NCBI GenBank assembly: GCA_900549945.1
Contig: URQJ01000031.1
Coordinates: forward strand, 1-14,071
Direction: 5' to 3'
DNA length: 14,071 bases
From: an uncultured Oscillospiraceae bacterium
Lineage (GTDB): Bacteria > Bacillota > Clostridia > Oscillospirales > Acutalibacteraceae
The position numbers and the translations under genes are program-made. Under the pieces are notes generated by a model. That model was given only the letters and a program-made list of their open reading frames with translations. It was not told the DNA's origin and ran no database searches. Positions 6,660-12,454 of this stretch are shown one piece after another (within the stretch, counting starts at the first letter, position 1; each line of letters begins with the position of its first letter).

Positions 6660-8201
6660 ATGGAAAAAAATAGAAATTTCAGTTTTATCACTTTTTTTCA
6701 AAAAACAGCTTGTGGGGTCGTAGCACTTTTCACTTTATTTACGATATGGCAAAATTTAGATAAAACTGTACAGGATAAACCAGTATATCAAGTAGTATTT
6801 ATTGTGACAGTTTCCATGCTCCTGTTTTTTGGAATGTTCTTTCTGGCAAAGAAAAAAATATCTGAAAAAACAGGTATTGTTTTAATAGCTTCCATCAGTT
6901 TTATAATCCGTCTGTTTTTTATAATTTCTGTACAAACTCCGGCAGAATTCGATTTTTATCTTTTGTTGGATGCCGCCAAAAAACTATATACAGGGGGGGG
7001 GTATTATGATCTGGTTTCAACGAATCTTTATTTTACTAACTGGGCCTATCAAATCCCCTTTGTCACATATGAAGCGATTATTTTGAAAATATTTCACACA
7101 ACATTTGCTATCAAGCTATTGAATGTTTTGTTTATGATGGGGATAAATGTTCTCATATATCTGATCTGCCGGGAATTTGTCTCAACACGCGCTGCGATGG
7201 TTCCCGCATTGATGTATGCAGTTTATCCAGCTCCTATTTTCCTTTCTTCCGTATTGACAAATCAGCATATTTCGGCTTTTTTTATTTTTTTAGGTCTATA
7301 TTTTCAAATCCGCTTTCAAAAAATGAACTGGTCGATTTTTGCAGCCCTATGTCTTTGCATCGGGAATTTAATGCGGCCGGAGGCACCTCTTATCCTCGTA
7401 TCCATCGCCTTGTATTTACTATTGCTGGCAGGTCGCTTTTTCTTTCAAAGGAATATATTTGATAGGATAAAAGAAAAAATTACCGGTTTTAAAACGTTTA
7501 TTAAAACAAGGGGAAAAGGATTCCGGCATCGTATTTTTGCGAGCTCGAAAGTACTTTCCTGCCTCACTGTAATCATCTGTTATTTTATTTTTTCGGTCAT
7601 GGCTGGCGCAACCTATATGTGGTCGGGCCTTGCCCCAAACGGGATTTCCAACAATCTTCCTGAGTGGAAATTTGTGGTAGGATTGAATCCGCTGACTTCT
7701 GGTTCTTATACGGAAATGAATGCAGATATTTTAAAAGTATCCGATAAATCCAAAAGACAGGAGATGATGAAGGAAGATATTACAGAGAATTTCCAAGAGT
7801 ATGGGAAAGGTGTTTGGTCTTTTATAGAAGAGAAGACAAGAAGAATGTGGGCATCTGATGACACATACTCCTGGAGTTGCAGCCATATGGATCTTGATCG
7901 GGTACTCAATCAGGATTATCCGAAAATGACAATCCGTTCTTTGCTGGATGCTATTTTTGCTTTGGATAAGGCCATGTATCTTGTTATTATGATTTCCGTG
8001 TTGGGAAGTGCTGTCCTTTCCATCGTAAAGCGAAAGATACCAAGTGGTTTCCTTTTGATATTTTTCATATGGGGAGCAGCCTATGGCGTGTACTTATTGA
8101 TCGAAATTCAGACGAGATATCGATATGTTGTTATGCCTGTATTATTTATCCTATCATCTCTATTCGTGGAACATTTTTTTGTAAAAAGGAGAAGCAAATG
8201 A
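6660..8201 (+). CDS. GT-C family glycosyltransferase (PMT/GT39-like), multi-pass membrane protein
   Basis: 513-aa membrane glycosyltransferase, expected to move a sugar from a polyprenyl-phosphate donor to a cell-surface acceptor on the outer face of the membrane. About 10-12 hydrophobic helices are visible from residue 15 onward. Residues 93-110 (QTPAEFDFYLLLDAAKKL) resemble the first outer loop that carries the catalytic acid in GT-C enzymes. NWAYQIPFVTYEAIILKIF, TNQHISAFFIFLGLYF, GNLMRPEAPLIL and GLAPNGISNNLPEWKFVVGLNP are typical of Bacillota PMT_2-type proteins. The ATG at 6660 has AAAGGAG 7 bases upstream; an ATG at 6656 stops after five codons. The codon usage is AT-rich, unlike the neighbours. 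A run of nine G at 6993-7001 encodes G112-G114; losing or gaining one base gives an early stop. It overlaps the next (broken) gene by ATGA at 8198-8201. Confidence 0.85.
   Translation: MEKNRNFSFITFFQKTACGVVALFTLFTIWQNLDKTVQDKPVYQVVFIVTVSMLLFFGMFFLAKKKISEKTGIVLIASISFIIRLFFIISVQTPAEFDFYLLLDAAKKLYTGGGYYDLVSTNLYFTNWAYQIPFVTYEAIILKIFHTTFAIKLLNVLFMMGINVLIYLICREFVSTRAAMVPALMYAVYPAPIFLSSVLTNQHISAFFIFLGLYFQIRFQKMNWSIFAALCLCIGNLMRPEAPLILVSIALYLLLLAGRFFFQRNIFDRIKEKITGFKTFIKTRGKGFRHRIFASSKVLSCLTVIICYFIFSVMAGATYMWSGLAPNGISNNLPEWKFVVGLNPLTSGSYTEMNADILKVSDKSKRQEMMKEDITENFQEYGKGVWSFIEEKTRRMWASDDTYSWSCSHMDLDRVLNQDYPKMTIRSLLDAIFALDKAMYLVIMISVLGSAVLSIVKRKIPSGFLLIFFIWGAAYGVYLLIEIQTRYRYVVMPVLFILSSLFVEHFFVKRRSK
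6993..7001 (+). repeat. Poly-G tract (G9) inside the glycosyltransferase gene
   Basis: Nine consecutive G in an otherwise AT-rich gene, codons 112-114. One extra G puts TGA four codons after the tract begins (GTA TTA TGA); one fewer gives TGA after about 30 codons. This is the classic form of a slipped-strand contingency tract, but switching is not shown here. Confidence 0.9.
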
Positions 8202-8671
8202 AACTGCTGTTTAAACAGAGGCTGTTTTCCCTGTTCGACAGCTATGATATTTATGATGAACAGGGGAACCGTATTTACCGTAAAGGGGAAACTTTTCTGA
8301 GGCCATTGCCTGGAAATTTTCAACTCCGCAAGGAATCATATAGGGACTGTTAAGGAGGAAGTGCTGACTTTTTTACCGAGGTTTGCCCTCTATATTGGAA
8401 AAGAATATATTGGACAGATAAAAAAGGAATTTACTTTTTAAAACCGGTTTTCACCTTGGATTGTAAAGACTGGAAGGTGGAAGGGAATTTCCTGCAATGG
8501 GATTATACGGTGACGGACAGCGCAGGACGGATCGTCATGCAGGCTTCGAAAGAGCTTTTTCACTGGACAGATACCTATGTAATTGAATTGGAAAGGCCGG
8601 AAGACAGTCTGTTGTCCCTCATGATTGTGTTGGCGATTGACGCCGCGAAGTGCTCTGCAGGGAATAGCTGA
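8198..8671 (+). pseudogene. LURP-one-related (YxjI/tubby-like) protein, broken
   Basis: Remnant of a gene of about 155 codons. It starts at ATG 8198 with GGAG upstream and reads MKLLFKQRLFSLFDSYDIYDEQGNRIY, the typical start of the small LURP-one-related/YxjI family, whose function is poorly defined. The reading frame is then lost near 8278. The correct continuation is in another frame (VKGKLF, stop, GHCLEIF, then NHIGTVKEEVLTFLPRFALYIG) and contains a TGA at 8302-8304 where Trp is expected. A second shift in the TTTTT-AAAA run near 8436-8444 returns the frame to KPVFTLDCKDWKVEGNFLQW, running intact through SKELFHWTDTYVIELERPEDSL to the stop at 8671. Two frameshifts plus one nonsense mutation make it clearly dead. 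It overlaps the glycosyltransferase stop by 4 bases, so it was probably its operon partner. Confidence 0.88.
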
Positions 8672-8687
8672 GAAAGGGGAGGGGAAT

Positions 8688-9166
8688 ATGAGAAAAGATT
8701 CCGTTCAGATAGGAGCTGAAGAAAACAGGAAAACCTATCTCCATGTAAGGTCTACCGGAAATGCGGAGGTAGTCTCCCTGCTGGGACGTTTTTGCCATGT
8801 GGAACCGATTATCGGCATGAAACACCCTTATTATTACCGTAACAAAGTGCAGGCTGCCTTACCCGGGACAGAAACGGCAGGATTGCCTCCGGCGTATACC
8901 AGTCCAGTACGCATCAGGTTGTTCCAATTGCGAAATACCAGTTGGAATACCTTACAACGGACCGAATAATCTCCACCATCCGTTCCCTGATGCCAAGTTT
9001 TCGGATGCAGCCCTATGATGAGATCAACGGGAAAGGATTTTTGCACCATGTCCTTGTCAAACGCGGCTTTCGCAGTGGGGAGGTTATGGTGGTCTTGGTT
9101 GGCAGCAATGAAATGATGCTGGCCTTTGCAGAGATCGGAAATTACTATGCAATGCATTTTTTATGA
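8688..9166 (+). pseudogene. Decayed second copy of rlmD/rumA, N-terminal part only
   Basis: Starts at ATG 8688 behind GGGGAGGGG. After MRKDSVQIGAEENR it skips the Fe-S cysteine block (CPxxxxCGGC) present in the intact rlmD at 5488. It then aligns with that gene: SLLGRFCHVEPIIGMKHPYYYRN corresponds to KLLGQFAHVEPIIGMESPYHYRN. A deletion of about 4 bases near 8860 shifts the frame. In the other frame it continues RNGRIASGVYQSSTHQVVPIA, then DEINGKGFLHHVLVKRGF and GEVMVVLVGSN, matching resident residues about 70-150. After about 9115 the similarity ends and the frame stops at 9166. The whole SAM-binding and catalytic domain is missing. Codon usage is AT-richer than resident rlmD, so this is a foreign ortholog remnant, not a recent duplication. 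Confidence 0.88.
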
Positions 9167-9569
9167 AAGGCATAGAGAATAGTCGAAAATGAGTATAGCC
9201 TCACGAAACGTAAGCGATAAAAGCAATCCTTCTAGTTATAATTAAGTGTGTAAATAATGAAATATAACTTTAAGGAGGTTTTTACTTTGGAAGAAAAATT
9301 ATTATACAGAAGCCGGCAGCGCGGCGTCCCATAAGCAGACGGCTGGATCGACGGAATATTTCGGGGACCGCATTCCGCCGGAATTCCAGTAAAATACGGC
9401 CCCGCTGCACAGCAGCACCGGCATGCTTTCGGCCCTGCTGTGGGTACTTTCCTTTAGTTAGAAAAACAAATTGAAAGATTTCAAAATCAGGCGGCGAAGG
9501 TGCTTTGCCGCGCGATGGACGCAGACCCCATGCCCGCATGGGGCCGCCGCACTTAGGAGGAGGCAAGCG
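9167..9569. other. Island right boundary and gene-poor stretch
   Basis: No confident gene. 9167-9305 is AT-rich, with a TATAAT (9237-9242) lacking a good -35. A strong AAGGAGG (9272-9278) precedes TTG at 9287, which opens a frame of only 15 codons (LEEKLLYRSRQRGVP, stop at 9332-9334). This looks like a gene cut off where composition returns to GC-rich at about 9306-9312. Beyond it lie an imperfect hairpin (arms 9408-9415 and 9435-9442) and a near-perfect palindrome at 9526-9543 (CCCCATGC with GCATGGGG), then the ribosome binding site of the next gene. Short open frames across 9335-9553 are interrupted and match nothing I recognise. Confidence 0.55.
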
Positions 9570-10238
9570 ATGCAGATTGAAAACAACATCTTGAAATACT
9601 ACCTGCAAAACGTGTACTTCATCACAGGCACGGCCTACGCCGGGAAATCCACGGCCGCGAAGATGCTCGCCGAAAAGTACGGCATGATCCTCTGCGGCGA
9701 AAACTACCACGCCGAGGTGGCGGACCGGATTGCCGACCCGGCGGTCCAGCCCGACCTGTGCTACATGAAGCAGCTTGAAAGCTGGGCCGATTTTGTGACC
9801 CGGCCGCCGGAGGAGTACGAGCGCTGGATCTACGGCGTTTCCGCGGAGGCCGCAGGCTTCGAGGTCGCCGCGCTGCTGTCGCTTCCCAGAGACCGCAAAA
9901 TCATCGTCGATACCAACATCCCGCTCGCGCTTTTAAAGGAAATCTCCGACTACCGCCGCGTCGCCGTCATGCTCTCGCCGCAGAGCATGAGTGTGGACCG
10001 ATTTTTCGACCGCGATGACCCGGAAAAGCAGTTTTTGCTCAGCGTCATCCGCTCGTGTGCGGACCCCGATGCGGTCATGGCGAACTACCGGGCCGGCCTC
10101 GCACGGGTCAACAGCCCGGCGCATTACGCCGCGTACGCGGAAAGCGGATTTTTCACCCTCGTGCGGGAAAACGACGGCGCCGACACCCGCGAGGCGGCCT
10201 GCACCGCGCTCGCCGGGCACTTTGGCCTGACAGATTGA
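9570..10238 (+). CDS. P-loop ATP-binding protein, small-molecule-kinase-like, unknown role
   Basis: 222 aa from the ATG at 9570, chosen because AGGAGGAGG lies just before it; the open frame extends upstream to 9471 but without a ribosome binding site and with unlikely composition. An N-terminal strand leads into a Walker A loop, GTAYAGKST (residues 20-28), followed by AAKMLAEKYGM and LCGENYH, as in shikimate/gluconate/nucleoside-kinase-type folds. RKIIVDTNIP near residues 109-118 is the likely second strand with an acidic Walker B-type residue. MLSPQSMSVDRFFDRDDPEK resembles a lid region with basic residues. I cannot name a substrate. Composition is GC-rich like the host backbone. It has its own terminator and no evident operon partner. 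Confidence 0.82.
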   Translation: MQIENNILKYYLQNVYFITGTAYAGKSTAAKMLAEKYGMILCGENYHAEVADRIADPAVQPDLCYMKQLESWADFVTRPPEEYERWIYGVSAEAAGFEVAALLSLPRDRKIIVDTNIPLALLKEISDYRRVAVMLSPQSMSVDRFFDRDDPEKQFLLSVIRSCADPDAVMANYRAGLARVNSPAHYAAYAESGFFTLVRENDGADTREAACTALAGHFGLTD

Positions 10239-10253
10239 ACACCGCACCACTCT

Positions 10254-10288
10254 GCACCGCACGCCGCAGCCGGCTGCGGTGCTTTTTT
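10254..10288 (+). terminator. Intrinsic terminator after the P-loop gene
   Basis: GCACCGCA (10254-10261) pairs with TGCGGTGC (10275-10282), with additional pairing possible inside (CCGCAG with CTGCGG), followed by six T (10283-10288). It lies about 15 bases after the stop codon. Confidence 0.85.
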
Positions 10289-10338
10289 CTCCGCCTTTTC
10301 CCCTACCCTTTCAGACGCGCTGCACACCGGTCGGCCTT

Positions 10339-10689
10339 TTACCGCGCGGCCTCGGGCCCTGCTTTTCCGCAGCACGGCTGCGCGCCGCCGAGATACGCGC
10401 CGCCCCACGCGCACATCGCGTCGAGCACGGGAATAATCGTGCGCCCAAACTCTGTGAGGCTGTACTCCGTTTTCGGCGGCACGGTCGGGTAAATGGTGCG
10501 GGCGATCAGGCCGTCGGCCTCGAGCGCGCGGAGCTGCTCCGTCAGCATCTTCGGCGTCGCCCGCGGCACGAGCCGGTGCAGCGCGCTGTACCGCAGCGTC
10601 TGATCCTTGAGATGCCAAAGAATCACCGACTTGTATTTCCCGCCGATCAGGTGTACGGTCGCCTCCACCGGGCAGCTGAATTCCATCAT
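10339..10689 (-). CDS. HxlR-family transcription regulator
   Basis: Winged-helix DNA-binding regulator of 116 aa. It begins with the family's conserved cysteine motif (EFSCPVEATVHLIGGKYKSVILWHL), where the Cys near residue 6 is a thiol/electrophile sensor in some members such as YodB and HypR. The recognition helix region is RATPKMLTEQLRALEADGLI, with wing IYPTVPPKTEYSLTEFGR, and the end is a short helix (IIPVLDAMCAWG) for dimerisation. Two adjacent ATGs (10687-10689 and 10684-10686) both fit the GGAGAGAGG box. It is divergent from a nitroreductase, a common pairing in which the HxlR protein represses the oxidoreductase and senses quinones, diamide or hypochlorite. The partner and signal are inferred from family and position. 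Confidence 0.93.
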   Translation of the reverse strand: MMEFSCPVEATVHLIGGKYKSVILWHLKDQTLRYSALHRLVPRATPKMLTEQLRALEADGLIARTIYPTVPPKTEYSLTEFGRTIIPVLDAMCAWGGAYLGGAQPCCGKAGPEAAR

Positions 10690-10714
10690 TTTTCCTCTCT
10701 CCTTTGCATAGGCG

Positions 10715-10758
10715 GTACCCTTTTCGGTACTCTATATGAAAATAGTGCGTTCTTGCAA
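10715..10758 (-). promoter_or_regulatory. HxlR gene promoter with adjacent palindromic operator
   Basis: Minus strand: TTGCAA (10753-10758), 16-base spacer, TATAGA (10731-10736). Immediately downstream on this strand, 10715-10730 is an inverted repeat, GTACC, six bases, GGTAC, at the likely transcription start. Its size and spacing resemble YodB-type boxes of HxlR regulators. This suggests autorepression. Confidence 0.6.
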
Positions 10759-10780
10759 AACGGTCGTTTTATGCTATGAT
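10753..10780 (+). promoter_or_regulatory. Nitroreductase promoter sharing the -35 hexamer
   Basis: TTGCAA (10753-10758), 16-base spacer, TATGAT (10775-10780), about 64 bases before the nitroreductase ATG. TTGCAA is its own reverse complement, so the same six bases also serve as the -35 of the HxlR promoter on the other strand. Confidence 0.6.
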
Positions 10781-10843
10781 TGTAGCACAGGCCCGCAGGC
10801 GCTGCAACACAGCGCCCAAAACACTGCGAAAGGATGGATACCT

Positions 10844-11359
10844 ATGCTTTTAGACATCGCCAAAAAGCGCTATTCCGTGCGCGATTACAACGGAAAGCCG
10901 GTGGAAAAAGAGAAGCTCGAAACGATTTTGGAGGCCGCGCACGTAGCGCCCACAGCGGCGAACGCCCAGCCCGTCCGCCTGCTCGTCGTGCAGAGCGCCG
11001 AGGGGCTTAAAAAGCTCTCGAAGGCCGCCAATGTATACGGCGCCCCGTGCGCCGTGATCGCCTGCGCGGACCGCAGCAGGGCTTGGGTGCGGCCGTACGA
11101 TCAGAAATCGAGCGCCGACATCGACGCCTCGATCCTGACCGACCACATGATGCTCGCCGCGACGGAGCTCGGCCTCGGCACGACTTGGGTCTGCTACTTT
11201 AAGCCGGAGGTGCTCGCGCGCGAATTCGGCCTGCCCGAAACACTCGAGCCGGTCAACATCCTCGCGGTCGGCTACACCGGCCGCGCGCCGGCCGACCCCG
11301 AGCGCCACGACAAAACGCGCATTCCGCGCACAGAGCTCGTCGCCTTCGAGCATTTCTGA
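10844..11359 (+). CDS. Nitroreductase-family FMN oxidoreductase
   Basis: NAD(P)H-dependent flavoprotein, 171 aa, typical of the short clostridial nitroreductases. The N-terminus KKRYSVRDYNGKPVEKEKL carries the Arg/Ser/Arg residues that contact FMN phosphate. EAAHVAPTAANAQPVRLLVV (31-50) is the conserved FMN-binding segment. ASILTDHMMLAATELGLGTTWVC (100-122) is the dimer/flavin helix, and ILAVGYTGRAPADPERHDKTR near the C-terminus is the usual closing strand and loop. The ATG at 10844 follows AAAGGATGG; earlier in-frame codons lie in the promoter. The physiological substrate (quinone, nitro compound, other electrophile) is not readable. The divergent HxlR regulator suggests induction by electrophile or oxidative stress. 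Confidence 0.92.
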   Translation: MLLDIAKKRYSVRDYNGKPVEKEKLETILEAAHVAPTAANAQPVRLLVVQSAEGLKKLSKAANVYGAPCAVIACADRSRAWVRPYDQKSSADIDASILTDHMMLAATELGLGTTWVCYFKPEVLAREFGLPETLEPVNILAVGYTGRAPADPERHDKTRIPRTELVAFEHF

Positions 11360-11376
11360 TTTTTCCCCGCACGCCG

Positions 11377-11417
11377 AAAGGAGGGGCCGCGCTTTTTTAC
11401 CGCGCGGCCCCTCCTTT
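11377..11417. terminator. Bidirectional terminator between convergent genes
   Basis: A perfect 16-bp stem (11377-11392 with 11402-11417) around a 9-base loop. The outer arms are AAAGG/CCTTT, with ATTTT following on the plus strand. It serves the nitroreductase (+) and the isomerase-like gene (-), whose stops lie 18 and 9 bases away. Confidence 0.88.
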
Positions 11418-11425
11418 ATTTTGCG

Positions 11426-12208
11426 TCATGCTCCCGCAAGCAGGCGGGCGGAATCCGCCAAATCGGCGAGAAAATCCCCGGCGCTCACGTCCTGATCGAT
11501 CAGCTCCGGGATGCCGTTCGCCCGCGCAAACGCCCGCACGCTGCGCCAGTCGAGCGCACCGCCGCCGAGCGGCACGTGGATCTGTTCGAGCGGCAGCGCC
11601 GGGCGCACGTCCTTGTAGTGGATCGAGCGCAGATACGGCCTCACGCGGTCGAGATACGCGGCGGGATCCTCGCCGCCGTACAGCACCCAGCCGACATCGA
11701 TCTGCGCGCCGGCCGCACCCGCGCAGCGCTCGAGCACGAGCTCCAGCCCTGTTTTGCCGTCAAAATGCGCGCGGATCTCCGGCCAGCCGTTGTGTATCCA
11801 GAGCGCTGTACCGGCCGCTTCGAGCTTCTCTGCGAGATACAGGCAGTCCTCTGCAAAGCGCAGATAGCCCTCCGCCGTTCCGCCGCCCAGACAGTTGACG
11901 ACGATCTGCCGGATATGGTTTTGCGCGGCGAAATCCGCCGCCTTTTCCGCATCCCCGCGCGGGTCGCCGAACACGTGGCATGAAGTGAGCGCGAGCCCGT
12001 GCTTTTCGAGCAGCCGCGCAAAGCCCGCCGTTTCCTCCGGCTGCCAGACCGGGTTCATGCCGCTTTTTTCCAGCGCCGCCGCGTCCATCGAAAGCGCCAC
12101 GCACGGCTCGATCTGCGTGTAGCCGGCCGCTTTGAGCCGCGCGCAGAACGCCTCCGGGTCCGCGCGGAATTCCCGCATGCAGCCGTAGATCTGTACACCG
12201 AGTTCCAT
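11426..12208 (-). CDS. Sugar phosphate isomerase/epimerase-like TIM-barrel protein
   Basis: 260 aa of the xylose-isomerase-like AP endonuclease-2 fold (TIM barrel; IolE/IolI-type relatives act on sugars or inositol derivatives). Start at 12206-12208 (MELGVQIYGCMREF) with GGAAGGATG upstream; upstream in-frame ATGs overlap the -10 region. Segments in order: QIYGCMREF (first strand), GYTQIEPC (28-36), HGLALTSCHVF (70-80), ALWIHNGWPEI (135-145), AQIDVGWVLYGG (168-179), YLRSIHYKDV (192-201), PELIDQDVS (234-242). Metal-site positions are partly unusual: the common HNHxxEF reads HNGWPEI, and the closing (V/I)EQD reads IDQD. D171 and H197 are kept. The enzyme may therefore have a shifted metal site or substrate. 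It is transcribed alone from a consensus promoter; the AraC gene upstream on the same strand is a possible regulator. Confidence 0.85.
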   Translation of the reverse strand: MELGVQIYGCMREFRADPEAFCARLKAAGYTQIEPCVALSMDAAALEKSGMNPVWQPEETAGFARLLEKHGLALTSCHVFGDPRGDAEKAADFAAQNHIRQIVVNCLGGGTAEGYLRFAEDCLYLAEKLEAAGTALWIHNGWPEIRAHFDGKTGLELVLERCAGAAGAQIDVGWVLYGGEDPAAYLDRVRPYLRSIHYKDVRPALPLEQIHVPLGGGALDWRSVRAFARANGIPELIDQDVSAGDFLADLADSARLLAGA

Positions 12209-12239
12209 TTTTTCAACATCCTTCCCATACGTTTTTTTC

Positions 12240-12268
12240 ATTATAACAGGCGGGCCGGGCCGCGTCAA
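12240..12268 (-). promoter_or_regulatory. Promoter of the TIM-barrel isomerase-like gene
   Basis: Minus strand: TTGACG (12263-12268), 17-base spacer, TATAAT (12240-12245), 31 bases before the start codon. A strong sigma-A match. Confidence 0.8.
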
Positions 12269-12359
12269 TTTTGAAAATGCCGGATGAAAGTCCGTCCGCG
12301 CCGCAGATCCGCACGGCCTGCGTGCCGGCCATATTTTTCCCGCCGTACCGGCGCGGAAG

Positions 12360-12396
12360 GCCCGCCTATCGCTCGATTCCGCAGGCGGGCATTTTT
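12360..12396 (+). terminator. Terminator-like hairpin downstream of the AraC gene
   Basis: GCCCGCCT (12360-12367) pairs with AGGCGGGC (12383-12390) around a 15-base loop. The T-run (ATTTTT) follows on the plus strand, while on the minus strand, where the AraC gene would need it, only A residues precede the stem and no U tract follows. It may act as a weak terminator or a 3'-end processing hairpin. Confidence 0.4.
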
Positions 12397-12454
12397 ACAT
12401 CAATATAGTGGAAAGAACCGTCAATTTGGTGGATGAAAACGTCGGCAAAAAACA

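Larger units (their letters stand above)
6601..9310. mobile_element. Foreign AT-rich segment inserted at the 3' end of rlmD (decayed)
   Basis: From about 6601 base composition changes from GC-rich with G/C third positions to AT-rich, and it returns to the local GC-rich style near 9306-9312. The segment contains a glycosyltransferase gene, a broken LURP-one-related gene, a broken rlmD-like copy and the first codons of a truncated reading frame (9287). No integrase, transposase or terminal repeats are visible, so the entry mechanism is not shown. The 3' end of rumA-type genes is a known attachment site for some streptococcal integrative elements, at the codons of the HVEC motif. Here the composition switch falls just 5' of the same codons (6610-6621). 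Homologous recombination through a donor rlmD is an equally good explanation. Confidence 0.6.

Noticed and set aside
8942..9166. Separate small gene starting at ATG 8942
   Set aside because: Its translation is the continuation of the rlmD-like fragment after the frameshift near 8860, so it is part of the same pseudogene.
9167..9310. Second copy of the rlmD 3'-end sequence as an attachment repeat
   Set aside because: I looked for a repeat of the HVEC codons (6610-6621). Only a weak resemblance (TGAGTATA at 9190-9197) was seen, which is not enough to call an attachment site.
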